A DNA stretch of 64,000 nt from Actinomycetes bacterium (GCA_021809105.1 JAKBAM010000012.1:1-64000), one strand, 5' to 3'. Counted from the stretch's first letter, positions 1-8,162 are shown. Notes: generated by a model not told the origin, from the sequence alone. Made by a program: numbers and translations.

Positions 1-1
1 C

Positions 2-1012
2 CTCGATCCGGGCACCGACGCCGCCGTGGTGGGCGACCTGCGCCGGCGGCTGGTCAACCGCCTCGAGGTCGAGGCCTGGTACTCGGAGCACCCCGAAGTC
101 GAGGAAGTCCAGATCAGCGGCCCGGTCGACATCAACGGCCTGCCCCGCACTGGGACCACGGCGCTGGCAGACATGCTGTCGCTCGACCCGCAGTTCCGAT
201 GCCTCACCGGGTGGGAGCAGGCGAGGCCCGTGCCGCCGCCAGTCGCCGGCGAGGAGGGTGGCGACCCGAGGCGGCAGGCCTTCGTGGCCATGCAGGAGCG
301 ACGCTCCGCCGAGCAGAGGGCGATGCACATTGTCGAGATCGACGCGACGATGGAGGACACCGAGATCCTGGGGATGGCGTTCCATGGCCAGCAGATGACG
401 CTGCCGGTGCCCCGATACCGGGCCTGGTGGCGCCAGGCCGACCTGAGTGACACCTACGAGTACCACCGGCGGGTGGTCAAGCTCCTCGGCTCGCGAAAGC
501 CGCCGGAGCTGTGGCTGTTCAAAGCGCCTCACCACAAGTTCCATCTCGAAGCGCTGGCCGCCGCCTACCCAGACGTCCGCTTCGTGATGACCCACCGCGA
601 CCCGGCCAAAGTGGTCCCTTCCTATACGAGCCTGGTCTCGACGATCTTCCCGCCGGCCGCGGGGGAGCGGGATCTACGCGCGCTCGGCGCCGAGGTCAGC
701 GGGCACCTCCGGGAGGGGATGGAGCGGGCCATCGCGGCGCGGGCGCGGATTGGCGAGGACCGCTTCCTCGACGTCCACCACCGAGACCTCGTCGGGGACC
801 CGAAGGGCGCCATCCGCCGGGTGTACGAGTGGCTCGGCCTAGAGCTCGCGCCCGATGTGGCAGGGGAGATCTTCGACTGGCAACGCGCTCACGCCGTAGG
901 TGCGGGAGGCAACCACCGCTACACCGCGGAACAGTTCGGGCTCAACGCCGCGCAGATCCGATCCGACTACGACTTCTACATCCGCCGCTTCGACGTGGCG
1001 GTGGAGGGATGA
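2..1012 (+). CDS. Sulfotransferase family protein (5' end outside window)
   Basis: PAPS-dependent sulfotransferase-like protein; the reading frame is open at the left edge, so the N-terminus is missing. The 5'-phosphosulfate loop reads INGLPRTGTTAL and the 3'-phosphate region reads FVMTHRDPAKVVPSY, both standard for this superfamily. The C-terminal part (HRYTAEQFGLNAAQIRSDYDFY) matches the second sulfotransferase of this window (34876-36015) almost motif for motif, and comparison with that 379-residue paralogue suggests about 45-50 residues are lost. Three bases separate it from the DUF1214 gene downstream, so they are probably co-transcribed. The acceptor substrate cannot be read from the sequence; hydrophobic alcohols are a guess based on the SDR nearby. 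Confidence 0.85.
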   Translation, partial: LDPGTDAAVVGDLRRRLVNRLEVEAWYSEHPEVEEVQISGPVDINGLPRTGTTALADMLSLDPQFRCLTGWEQARPVPPPVAGEEGGDPRRQAFVAMQERRSAEQRAMHIVEIDATMEDTEILGMAFHGQQMTLPVPRYRAWWRQADLSDTYEYHRRVVKLLGSRKPPELWLFKAPHHKFHLEALAAAYPDVRFVMTHRDPAKVVPSYTSLVSTIFPPAAGERDLRALGAEVSGHLREGMERAIAARARIGEDRFLDVHHRDLVGDPKGAIRRVYEWLGLELAPDVAGEIFDWQRAHAVGAGGNHRYTAEQFGLNAAQIRSDYDFYIRRFDVAVEG

Positions 1013-1015
1013 CCG

Positions 1016-2227
1016 ATGAGGGATGACGCGAAGAGCATGCTGCCGGTGTGGGACGACCAGATGGAGGCGCTCAAGGGCGTGGCCGACGAGCTGCTCGCCA
1101 CGTGGCGCCCCGACGGCGCCACCGAATCCGAAACGCAGGACATGACCAAGCTGGCCTTGTCGATCCTGGCCTGCGGCTACCTCTGCCACGTCTACACCGA
1201 TACTCGCCGGCCCGCTTTCATGCCGCTTTGGAACTTCGCCTGCAACCAGGGAGGCCCCGACCCCGACTACGTGTACCTGCAGACCGAGATCGACGGCAAC
1301 GGCACCTACGAGATCACCGGCCGGCGCGGCACCAACCGTTTCGTCGAGATCACCCAGAGCGCGCCGGGAATGATGAAGAGCCTGAAAGGCACCGAGCGGG
1401 CCATGAGGTTCCAGGCGATCACCCACGAGCTCGACGACCTGACCATCGCCGGCGACGGCGCGTTCCGTGTCGTGCTCAGCGCCGAGCGTCCCGATGATCA
1501 CGATGGGGACTGGTGGCAGCTCAACCGTGAAGCCGGAAGGCTCCTGATGCGCAAGTGCGCCTGCGACTGGAACAACGAGATCGACGCCCAGGTCGCCATC
1601 AACCGCCTCGACGACCCGGGCGAGGACATGTCGCCCGCCGAGATCGCGCGCCGGTTCTCGGACATGGGCGACTGGATCAAGGGGATGATCACCTTCGACA
1701 TGGAGCTGGTGCGCTACTACGAGGAGCACCACGGCATCAACGTCCTGACCCGCTCCCAGTGGATCCAGCAAGGCGGCGGCCTCGCCACCAAGCAGGCCTA
1801 CTACGACGGGATCCACCGCATCGCCGACGACGAAGCCTTGGTCGTCGAGTTCCCGGTGCCCGACCCGTGCCGGTACTGGCAGATCCTCGTCGCCGATGAC
1901 CGCTTCGCCACCGTCGACTGGGTCAACCGGCAGTCGAGCCTCAACGACGTCCAAGCTCGCCTCGACCCCGACGGGTGGTTCCGCGGCGTCGTCTCCAAGC
2001 GGGACCCGGGCGTCCACAACTGGCTGGACAAGGCCGACTGGCCCTGGGGGATCCTCCAAGCCCGCTTCTACCAAGCCGACAGCTATCCGGAGGCCACCGT
2101 CACCAAGGTCCCCGTCGCCGACGTGCTCCAGTACCTGCCCGCCGGCACCTCGTTGGTCACCCTGGGCGAGCGCGAAGCCCAGCTCCGCCACCGCCGCACC
2201 GGCGCCCAGCTCCGCCGCATCTGGTGA
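1016..2227 (+). CDS. DUF1214-domain protein
   Basis: Protein of 403 residues with no signal peptide. The C-terminal third is the DUF1214-type module: DEALVVEFPVPDPCRYWQILVADD, then KRDPGVHNWLDKADW and TKVPVADVLQYLPAGT. The same motifs (DPGVANWLD, TKVPFADLDSILPSGT) occur in the protein at 36012-37376. Both DUF1214 genes lie directly beside a sulfotransferase, but in opposite order, so the two proteins probably act on the same compounds. A GGAGGG ribosome site lies just before the ATG. The biochemical role of the family is not established and I do not assign one. Confidence 0.8.
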   Translation: MRDDAKSMLPVWDDQMEALKGVADELLATWRPDGATESETQDMTKLALSILACGYLCHVYTDTRRPAFMPLWNFACNQGGPDPDYVYLQTEIDGNGTYEITGRRGTNRFVEITQSAPGMMKSLKGTERAMRFQAITHELDDLTIAGDGAFRVVLSAERPDDHDGDWWQLNREAGRLLMRKCACDWNNEIDAQVAINRLDDPGEDMSPAEIARRFSDMGDWIKGMITFDMELVRYYEEHHGINVLTRSQWIQQGGGLATKQAYYDGIHRIADDEALVVEFPVPDPCRYWQILVADDRFATVDWVNRQSSLNDVQARLDPDGWFRGVVSKRDPGVHNWLDKADWPWGILQARFYQADSYPEATVTKVPVADVLQYLPAGTSLVTLGEREAQLRHRRTGAQLRRIW

Positions 2228-2276
2228 GCGCCGGACCGGGCCGCCCGGCCCTCGGATATGGTCGTTGGGTACCTAC

Positions 2277-2288
2277 GTATACCAGCAT
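2277..2288 (+). promoter_or_regulatory. GTATACCAGCAT box upstream of the SDR gene
   Basis: A 12-base AT-rich box in a GC-rich gap, 49 bases before the SDR start codon. The same box (GTATAYCAGCAT) occurs at 33059-33070 before the SMP-30 gene and inside the palindrome at 37390-37411 before the second DUF1214 gene. Only one half-site is clear here. Shared regulation by one repressor or activator is an inference. Confidence 0.5.
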
Positions 2289-2337
2289 CTCCCGCCCCTC
2301 CACGTCGAGGGCTCCGGACCACTAGGAGGAGCAGAGA

Positions 2338-3201
2338 ATGGGTCGACTCGACAGCAAGGTTGCGCTGATCACCGGTGCCGCGCGGGGGCAGGGGCGCAGC
2401 CACGCCATCCGCCTGGCCGAGGAAGGTGCGAGCATCGTCGCCATCGACATCTGCGCGCCGATCGAGTCGATGAACTATGCGCTTGCCACCCCCGAAGACC
2501 TGGCCCAGACAGCCAAGGAGGTGGAGGCCCTCGGTCGCCCCATCCTGGCCCGGAAGGCCGACGTCCGGGACCGGGATCAGCTGAAGGCGGTGGTCGCCGA
2601 GGCGGTGGCCGAATTCGGCCGCCTCGACGTCGTGGTGGCCAACGCCGGGATCTGCCCGGCCAAGGACATCACCCTCTGCTCCTCATTCGTGGACGTGGTC
2701 GACGTCGATCTCTTCGGGGTGCAAAACACCGTTGCCGCCGCCCTGCCCCACCTCCAGGGCGGGGCGTCGATCGTGGTCACCGGTTCGACTGCCGGCATGA
2801 TCCCAGGCCTGACCGACAACATCGCCCCGGGTGCGTCTGGCGGCCCCGGCTATGCCTACGCCAAGCAGGCCGTGGCTCGCTACGTCGAGGTGCTGGCACT
2901 CCAGTTGGCGCCGCACATGGTGCGGCTCAATGCCATCCATCCGACCAATTGCGACACGCCGCTGCTGCACAACGAGGACGTCTACCGCGCTTTCCGGCCC
3001 GACCTGGAACATCCCACCCGGGAGGATGCCATGCCGGCGCTGCCGGCCATGCAGGCCATGCCGATCCCTTTCATCGACCCCGTCGACATCAGCCACCTGG
3101 TCGTGTACCTGGCCAGCGACGAGTCCCGCTACATGACCGGGATGAACCTGCGCGTCGACGCCGGTGCCATGCTCAAGACCTCCTTCGGGGTCCACGCCTG
3201 A
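2338..3201 (+). CDS. Mycofactocin-coupled SDR family oxidoreductase
   Basis: NAD(P)-dependent short-chain dehydrogenase of 287 residues. The cofactor loop TGAARGQGRSHAIRLAEEGA, the NAG motif in VVANAGIC, and the S-Y-K triad (GSTAGM, then YAYAK) are present. Several stretches are diagnostic of the mycofactocin-associated SDR subfamily: LATPEDLAQT, FRPDLEHPTREDA and DESRYMTGMNLRVDAGAMLK. Members of this subfamily hold NAD tightly and depend on the redox cofactor mycofactocin to recycle it. No mft genes lie in the window. AGGAGG precedes the ATG. It follows the sulfotransferase/DUF1214 pair after a 110-base gap carrying the shared regulatory box, so it probably has its own promoter. The substrate is probably a secondary alcohol or ketone, not identifiable further. 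Confidence 0.9.
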   Translation: MGRLDSKVALITGAARGQGRSHAIRLAEEGASIVAIDICAPIESMNYALATPEDLAQTAKEVEALGRPILARKADVRDRDQLKAVVAEAVAEFGRLDVVVANAGICPAKDITLCSSFVDVVDVDLFGVQNTVAAALPHLQGGASIVVTGSTAGMIPGLTDNIAPGASGGPGYAYAKQAVARYVEVLALQLAPHMVRLNAIHPTNCDTPLLHNEDVYRAFRPDLEHPTREDAMPALPAMQAMPIPFIDPVDISHLVVYLASDESRYMTGMNLRVDAGAMLKTSFGVHA

Positions 3202-3208
3202 GCCGCAT

Positions 3209-3748
3209 CTAGGTGGGGACCTGGCGTCGTCTACGGCTGCCGATCCGGTAGCCGCAGACGACGGCCGACGCGAAGAACAGCCCCGCGGTGATGAGGAGCC
3301 AACGGCCGAGGTAAGGGTTCGGCGCGAGCCCGGTGGCGGAGCGGTAGTCACCGACATCGAGGCGGAACACCAGCGGGAAGCTGACCAGGAGAAGCATCCC
3401 GGAGATGGCGACCGGCACCCGGACGTAGTTGATCCACGGAACCTTGGGTAGCGCTTCGGGGTGGCGTCTGGCCCGCAGGCTGAGGCTTCGGTCGGCCAGC
3501 GAGTAGAGGGGGAAGAGGGCCAGGTCGTGGGCGACGAGGGTGACGAGGAACCAGATGGCTATGCCCACGTGGTCATTGACCGTCGTGAGCCGGTCGACCA
3601 CATAGCCGGCGAAGGCGAAGGAAGCGAGCAGCGCCAGGAGGTGGAGCGGGCCGGCCCCGTAGTGCCGGGCGACCGCCCGAAGGATGGCCGGGCGCCGGCG
3701 TGAGGGCTCCGGGTGCTGCGGTCCCGGCGGGTCAGGGGTGGCGGTCAT
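3209..3748 (-). CDS. Four-helix membrane protein coupled to a molybdoenzyme
   Basis: Integral membrane protein of 179 residues starting MTATPDPPGP. Four hydrophobic helices are visible (LLALLASFAFAGYVV, IAIWFLVTLVAHDLALF, VAISGMLLLVSFPLVF, WLLITAGLFFASAVVCG), followed by a basic tail. The ATG overlaps the stop codon of the upstream molybdopterin gene (ATGA), so translation is coupled and the protein is likely a partner of that enzyme, perhaps an electron-transfer or assembly subunit. The start was chosen at this overlap, because the frame is open for another 250 codons but upstream of it only shadows the molybdoenzyme gene. I do not recognise a named family. Confidence 0.7.
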   Translation of the reverse strand: MTATPDPPGPQHPEPSRRRPAILRAVARHYGAGPLHLLALLASFAFAGYVVDRLTTVNDHVGIAIWFLVTLVAHDLALFPLYSLADRSLSLRARRHPEALPKVPWINYVRVPVAISGMLLLVSFPLVFRLDVGDYRSATGLAPNPYLGRWLLITAGLFFASAVVCGYRIGSRRRRQVPT

Positions 3749-5079
3749 CAGTCGTGGAAGGTCAGCTTGTTGACCCACTTGGTGTTGTGGACGCCGGGGG
3801 CGGCCGGGATGATGTTGCGGGCCGGGAAACCGTGGTCGATGGAGAGATCGACACCGTTGACCTTGAGGGCGAGGAGGGAGCGGGGATCGAGGATCTGCTC
3901 GGCGCTCAGATAGGTGGCTCCGAATCCGCCGGGCGGTTGGAGGGAGTTGACCTGCACCCCGCGAGGCTTGTCGATGCCGGCCATGCTGGCCAGGTGGGCG
4001 AGGGGGATACCGGTCCAGGTCTGTTCGGTCGCCCACCCCTCGACGCAGGCGATGGGGAGCCGCTGGGTGGATTGTGGCAGGGACATCAGCTGTGCGCGTG
4101 TCAGGACCAGCTTCTTGGCCCCGACGATCTCCAGCGTCCATTGGTCGATCTTCTGCTGGGTGACCCCGACAACCGCAGCCGTCTTGTTGATCTGGAAGTC
4201 GGTCGGCCCCGATCCATAGGAGCGCCCCCGGGGTGCGAGAAGAGCTATTGCACGGGTCCATCCCCCGATGTTCTCGCCCGCTGTGAAGACGATGGTCGCC
4301 AGCGACGTGGCTCCCACCAGGCCGAGCAGACCGCGGCGAGACAGGGTGGGGGCGGCGGGAGCGACCGCCACCAGCCCGGACTCGTCGCTCGGCTCGGGGC
4401 GGGTGTCGGAGAGCGGGCAGCGCAGCTCGTCGCGCAGGCGCCGGGTACGCAGCGAACGGCGCATGGTGGGGAACTTCAGTCCGACATGGATGACGAAGCC
4501 GGCCATGAATGCCCACGCGCCGTAGAAGTGGGCGTCGTAGAAGGAAAAGTTCCAGAAATAGAAGTACTCAACATCGAAGATCCCAGTGAAGAACTGGAAG
4601 ATCACCCCGCCGACGAGTAACGCGAGGCTCAGACGTTCCAGGAGCATGGCGATCGAGCGCACCGGCGGCCACGCGAAGAACTTGGGCATCACCGACCAGA
4701 GCTTTGCCAACACGATCGGCGTGAGGGCGAAACCGAGGATCACGTGGATGCCCTGGGATACCCGGTAGATCCAGCTCGGGCTGGTCAGCCAGTCGAACAA
4801 GTAGAAGCCGAGAATCCCGTGCGTCGGGGTGGTGTCATTGCCGGGAAGGCGGGGGTCGTAGGCGGCGTAGGAGACCAGGCCGGTAATGAACATCACCGGG
4901 ATCCCGACCAGCAGCACCGACCCGAACAGCGACGTCAGCCACGGCCCTCGCAGGGGGCTCCGCCACGCCTCCGGACGCGACGGACCCCGCGGGCGACCGA
5001 ACGCCTCGTAGAGCTTCTCCCATACGCCCCCCGAGGCCGCCCGGGCCTCGGCCCGATCGTCCACGTCAGCGTCAGGCAC
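3748..5079 (-). CDS. Cytochrome b561-like / sulfite-oxidase-like molybdopterin oxidoreductase
   Basis: Fusion protein of 443 residues starting at GTG. The first 220 residues hold four or five membrane helices with histidines placed as in di-haem cytochrome b membrane anchors (GIHVILGFAL, HFYGAWAFMAGFVIHVGLKF). A twin-arginine-like internal anchor, SRRGLLGLVGATSLATIVF, follows near residue 250. The rest is a sulfite-oxidase-family Mo-cofactor domain, with the Mo-ligand cysteine in LPIACVEGWATEQTWTGIPL and a closing FPARNIIPAAPGVHNTKWV segment. It is probably a membrane-bound molybdoenzyme with an outward-facing active site, related to YedY/MsrP or actinobacterial homologues. The substrate is not determined. 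It is translationally coupled to the four-helix protein downstream. Confidence 0.85.
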   Translation of the reverse strand: MPDADVDDRAEARAASGGVWEKLYEAFGRPRGPSRPEAWRSPLRGPWLTSLFGSVLLVGIPVMFITGLVSYAAYDPRLPGNDTTPTHGILGFYLFDWLTSPSWIYRVSQGIHVILGFALTPIVLAKLWSVMPKFFAWPPVRSIAMLLERLSLALLVGGVIFQFFTGIFDVEYFYFWNFSFYDAHFYGAWAFMAGFVIHVGLKFPTMRRSLRTRRLRDELRCPLSDTRPEPSDESGLVAVAPAAPTLSRRGLLGLVGATSLATIVFTAGENIGGWTRAIALLAPRGRSYGSGPTDFQINKTAAVVGVTQQKIDQWTLEIVGAKKLVLTRAQLMSLPQSTQRLPIACVEGWATEQTWTGIPLAHLASMAGIDKPRGVQVNSLQPPGGFGATYLSAEQILDPRSLLALKVNGVDLSIDHGFPARNIIPAAPGVHNTKWVNKLTFHD

Positions 5080-5442
5080 AGTCCAGCGATTCGTCCATAT
5101 CTCCCACGAGCTTCCTCCGGCACCGACGTCCCTGCCCGGCGCCAGAACCGGGCTAACCCGCTTCGCTGCCAGTTAATGGATTGGTGAGAAAGTAGCCCGC
5201 CCTCAGGCGGAAGAGCGCACCGCGTCGGCGACGCGAGCGGATCTGAGACCATGGACAGCCGCTCCAGGGTCGGCCCGGTGAGCCGGTAGCCCGCCGCCTC
5301 ACTGGCTCTCACCTTGCCGGTCGACGGGGTACCGGTAGTTTTGGCGCAGTAGCCAACGCTCAGCCCTCATGGTGACGGCACCCCCAGCGCGTCTGTTGGT
5401 CGGATCACGTACGCGTGGACCTCGGCGCCAGACGTTACGGCC
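5080..5442. other. Intergenic region, no gene recognised
   Basis: The gap between the molybdoenzyme start and the end of the XRE antitoxin gene. Open frames here have no recognisable protein features. The right part should hold the molybdoenzyme promoter, reading leftwards, but I cannot point to a clear -10/-35 pair. I looked for a molybdenum-cofactor riboswitch and saw no convincing stem set. Confidence 0.4.
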
Positions 5443-5772
5443 TCAAGCTGCCCTGGACTTGGTGACCTTGGCCACCACGCCGGTCTTGGGACCGACCTTT
5501 ACTTGCGTCTGCAAGCCGAGCGTACGGGCGACCGTGAGCAAGGTGTCCATGGTCGGGTTGTGCTCGGCAGCCTCCAACCTGGCCACCACGGGCTGGCTCC
5601 AGCCCAGCAGCCGCGCCAGCGCGCTCTGGCTCAACTGGTGCTCGGCCCGGTAAGCGATCACCGCCTCGGCCACTGCCCGGGCCAGCGCGGTGCGATCCCA
5701 CTCCGCCCGGAACTGGGGGTCCTGGAGCATCTCCTCTAGCACCACGGCATTGCTGACCAGACGCCTACTCAT
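5443..5772 (-). CDS. XRE-family antitoxin (HigA-like)
   Basis: DNA-binding protein of 109 residues. A helix-turn-helix of the XRE type spans about residues 40-95 (YRAEHQLSQSALARLLGWSQPVVARLEAAEHNPTMDTLLTVARTLGL). The N-terminal stretch (VLEEMLQDPQFRAEWDRTALARAVAEAVI) is typical of antitoxins paired with Gp49/HigB toxins. The ATG lies inside the last codons of the toxin frame, an 8-base overlap that implies coupled expression. The antitoxin frame is intact although the toxin is broken. It probably represses its own operon through the palindrome at 6115-6130. Confidence 0.85.
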   Translation of the reverse strand: MSRRLVSNAVVLEEMLQDPQFRAEWDRTALARAVAEAVIAYRAEHQLSQSALARLLGWSQPVVARLEAAEHNPTMDTLLTVARTLGLQTQVKVGPKTGVVAKVTKSRAA

Positions 5773-6105
5773 CTTCGATCTCCTTCAGCCTTTCCTCGGC
5801 CAATCGCACTGCCCGGTCAAACCTGCGCCGGTCACGCACCGCTTCGGGACTGACAGCCAGGATGACCATCGCCTCGGCTACCCGTCGGTACAGCGCCCGC
5901 CACGGCGAGCGCCCCGACCGGGGCCGCAACTCCCGGATCCCGGCCTGGCTGCCCTTGACCTGACTGGTGTGCCGCGGTGGCCAAGCTGGTCGCCGAAGGC
6001 CTCCAGCTTGGCCACCGCGGTCATCACCGCGTTGCGCTCCGCGGTCGGAAGTCTCATCAGCTCTTCCCTGGCGCCTTCATCCCAGTCAACCCTGAACGCC
6101 GCCAT
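5765..6105 (-). pseudogene. HigB/Gp49-like toxin, frameshifted
   Basis: The 5' part encodes MAAFRVDWDEGAREELMRLP and continues to about GDQLGHRG. The 3' part, in another frame, encodes TSQVKGSQAGIRELRPRSGR, then SPWRALYRRVAEAMVILAV and RRFDRAVRLAEERLKEIEDE. Together they make one Gp49/HigB-type ribonuclease toxin of about 112 residues. The length from ATG to stop is 341 bases, not a multiple of three, so the net change is +2 or -1. The break sits at the outer edge of a perfect 18-bp inverted repeat (5972-6020). Read in the first frame alone, the product ends at 75 residues without the ELRP...ALYRR core. It is either a true inactivation that leaves the antitoxin intact, or an assembly error at a hairpin. 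Confidence 0.75.
5972..6020. repeat. Perfect 18-bp inverted repeat inside the toxin gene
   Basis: The arms CCGCGGTGGCCAAGCTGG (5972-5989) and CCAGCTTGGCCACCGCGG (6003-6020) are exact reverse complements around a 13-base loop. The inner arm codes for conserved toxin sequence (TAVAKLEAF). The outer arm codes GDQLGHRG, where the family usually has GDQLGPPH-like sequence, and the frame is lost immediately after it. Confidence 0.9.
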
Positions 6106-6114
6106 CCACAGACC

Positions 6115-6130
6115 ATAGCAACGATGCTAT
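6115..6130. promoter_or_regulatory. Palindromic operator of the toxin-antitoxin operon
   Basis: ATAGCA-ACGA-TGCTAT, two perfect 6-bp arms, lies 10 bases before the toxin start codon. This position overlaps the expected promoter and is where XRE antitoxins normally bind to autoregulate. Confidence 0.6.
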
Positions 6131-6442
6131 CAGAGACCTGCTATGTCCCGCGTACTGGGTGAGGACGAGGACCGCCACGGCGGCGATCCCGGCCGCCAGC
6201 GGGACCCACACCAACCCTGAGGAGAACGGGTGGGTCGTGAGCTGGGCCGCGCCGAAGAAACGGCGGCATATCGGGCTGTCGGGGGCGAGGTCGCTGACCG
6301 CGGCGCCGGCTGCGAAGGCCAGCTGCGAGCCGACGAAGAGCCGCCGCTGCGGGTACCGCTGCACCAGGTCCACTGCGATGACCGCGCCCAAGCCATATCC
6401 GCCACGCGCCAGAGCACTCCGTAGGCAGGCGTGAGGACGCCG
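6131..6442 (-). pseudogene. Remnant of an unidentified membrane protein
   Basis: Directly after the permease stop, the same reading frame stays open and encodes ARGGYGLGAVIAVDLVQRYP, an alanine-rich helix, and PFSSGLVWVPLAAGIAAVAV, with hydrophobic helices typical of a membrane protein. There is no convincing start codon (only an internal TTG), and the frame runs into the toxin-antitoxin control region. It looks like the middle of a gene that lost both ends, perhaps when the toxin-antitoxin locus inserted. I do not recognise the family. A real small protein from the TTG start near 6391 is the alternative. Confidence 0.35.
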
Positions 6443-7795
6443 TCAGCTGGGCGAGTGATCCGCGGCGACATCCCGATAGCGCTCAGGGGTCTTGTCGAAG
6501 CGCTCCTGGCAGTGCTCGGAGCAGAAGTACACCCGGGCTCCGGCGTGGGCGCTCGAAGCCGGGGCGTGGCGGATCTCGACCTGCATGCCACAGACCGGGT
6601 CCTTGGCGTACTCGGCGCCGCCGCCGAAGCGGTCCCGGTGGCGGTAGACCCAGTACAGCGCGGCGAACACGACGAGAGCGACCACGTCGAGCACCGTGGT
6701 GTAGTTGAAGCGGAGCGTGTCCCCGGCGATCACCGAGGGACGGGTGGAGGGCACCCAACCGAGAGCTTTGAACAGGTACTCGGTGATGAGACCGGTGATC
6801 GACATCACCGACCAGAAGACGCCGAGCATGCGCAACGTCATCCGGCCGCCGTACTGCTTGCGGTAGATCAGTAGCAGCGGGAGGGTGATCAGGTCGGCGA
6901 AGATGAAGCTGACGACGCCGCCGAATCCGATCCCGCCCTTCCACAAGGCTGCTGCCAGCGGCACATTGCCGATGGAGCACACGAAGCTGACGATGGCGAC
7001 GAAGGGCCCGACGACGGCATTCTCCAGGCTCGTCCAGAACCCGTGCCCGTGGATGAACACGTCGTTCCACACGTGTGTCGGTACCAACACCGTGAGAAAT
7101 CCAGCCACGAGGAAGCCGATGATCATCTCCCTGCGGAGCATCTGCAGGTCGCTCATCGTGTAGCCGGCGGCGTCCGCCCACCCGGCCTTGGACCGCAGGC
7201 GATCCGGCAGCGGCTGGCGCTGCAGATCGGTGTGATCCGGGCCGTGGTGGTGCAGGTCACCGCCCTGCTCGCCCTCGGCCATCGTGTGGGCTTCGGCCAG
7301 GGCGCGTCCTCGGAACCAGAGTCCCCCTGCCAGCGCGAGCAGGACGATCATCACGACCCCGCCGATGAACTCCGCAGCGATGAACTGCCAGCCGATCAGC
7401 ACCACCAACACGAGGCCCAGCTCGAACACCAGGTTGGTGGAGGCGAACATGAAGACGACGGAAGCCAGGAAGTCGGCACCCCGGGCGAACAGCGACTTGG
7501 CCATGGCCGACGCTGCGTAGGAGCACGACGACGACGCCATGCCGTAGAGGGAGGCGCGAGCCAGCGAGCCCGGGCGGTGGTCGCCGAGCCGGCGCTGCAT
7601 CGACTCGCGCGATACGAAGGCCTGCACGGCGCCCGACAGCCCGAAACCGAGGACGAGGGCCCACAGCGTGTCCCAGAACATGTAGAAGGCCTCGCGGACG
7701 CTGTGCCCGATGTCGGTCACCAAACGACCCGCAGTGAGGCTGGCCACCAACCCGGTCCGGCCTGCGAGGGCCGCGTGGACGGCGAAGGCGCTCAC
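6443..7795 (-). CDS. ArsP/DUF318-type permease with C-terminal YHS domain
   Basis: Membrane transporter of 450 residues. It has two sets of helices: the first block contains the conserved SSSCSYAASAMAKSLF and FMFASTNLVFELG segments, the second contains VSFVCSIGNVPLAAALWKGG and SFIFADLITLPLLLIYRK. These are hallmarks of the permease family that includes organoarsenical exporter ArsP. A histidine-rich linker (GGDLHHHGPDH) separates the halves. The last 55 residues form a YHS metal-binding domain (YAKDPVCGMQVEI, then VYFCSEHCQERFDKTPERY). The gene overlaps the csoR stop by four bases (GTGA), which indicates metal-controlled export. Copper or another soft metal is the best guess for the ion. Confidence 0.85.
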   Translation of the reverse strand: MSAFAVHAALAGRTGLVASLTAGRLVTDIGHSVREAFYMFWDTLWALVLGFGLSGAVQAFVSRESMQRRLGDHRPGSLARASLYGMASSSCSYAASAMAKSLFARGADFLASVVFMFASTNLVFELGLVLVVLIGWQFIAAEFIGGVVMIVLLALAGGLWFRGRALAEAHTMAEGEQGGDLHHHGPDHTDLQRQPLPDRLRSKAGWADAAGYTMSDLQMLRREMIIGFLVAGFLTVLVPTHVWNDVFIHGHGFWTSLENAVVGPFVAIVSFVCSIGNVPLAAALWKGGIGFGGVVSFIFADLITLPLLLIYRKQYGGRMTLRMLGVFWSVMSITGLITEYLFKALGWVPSTRPSVIAGDTLRFNYTTVLDVVALVVFAALYWVYRHRDRFGGGAEYAKDPVCGMQVEIRHAPASSAHAGARVYFCSEHCQERFDKTPERYRDVAADHSPS

Positions 7796-8073
7796 GACCG
7801 GACCAAGCGCTCGATGGCGGCCCGGGCCTCCCTGACCTTGTCGTCTGCAGCCCCACCGCCTTCGGCCAGCGCATCTTGGACGCAGTGCGACAAGTGGTCG
7901 CCGAGCAGCTGGAGGGCCACCGACTGCAAAGCTTTGGTAGCCGCCGACACCTGCGTCAGGACGTCGATGCAGTAGGTGTCCTCGTCCACCATGCGCTGCA
8001 GTCCCCGGACCTGGCCCTCTATGCGCCTCAGGCGTTTTTGGACGTCTTGCTTGTTGCTGGCGTAGCCGACCAT
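7792..8073 (-). CDS. csoR: CsoR-family metal-sensing repressor
   Basis: All-helical DUF156 repressor of 93 residues (MVGYASNKQDVQKRLRRIEG). The copper-ligand set C-H-C is preserved: cysteine in EDTYCIDVL, then histidine and cysteine four apart in GDHLSHCVQ. This matches Cu(I)-sensing CsoR rather than the formaldehyde sensor FrmR. The ATG at 8073 was preferred over an upstream ATG because GGAAGG sits at the correct distance. CsoR proteins release DNA on binding Cu(I), which would turn on this gene and the coupled permease. A CsoR-type operator lies 24 bases upstream. Confidence 0.88.
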   Translation of the reverse strand: MVGYASNKQDVQKRLRRIEGQVRGLQRMVDEDTYCIDVLTQVSAATKALQSVALQLLGDHLSHCVQDALAEGGGAADDKVREARAAIERLVRS

Positions 8074-8096
8074 GTTCGTTCCTTCCGAGGTGCGCA

Positions 8097-8111
8097 TACC
8101 CCTAGGGGGTA
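8097..8111. promoter_or_regulatory. CsoR-type operator
   Basis: TACCCCTAGGGGGTA, a near-perfect dyad of C- and G-runs flanked by TA, matches the known layout of CsoR operators (TACCC...GGGTA). It lies just upstream of csoR and in the gap to the divergent hydrolase gene. Confidence 0.75.
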
Positions 8112-8162
8112 AGAGTACCTCGAAGAAGGTGCCGAGGGTGGCGCAGAAGTACAGTCCGCGGC

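Noticed and set aside
839-2191. Minus-strand frame of 450 codons opposite the DUF1214 gene
   Set aside because: Antisense shadow; the plus-strand protein has matching motifs in its paralogue.
1896-3212. Plus-strand frame of 438 codons overlapping the SDR gene
   Set aside because: Proline/arginine-rich shadow of the SDR in another frame.
5080-5442. Molybdenum-cofactor riboswitch upstream of the molybdoenzyme gene
   Set aside because: I could not fold a convincing conserved stem set; a covariance search would be needed.
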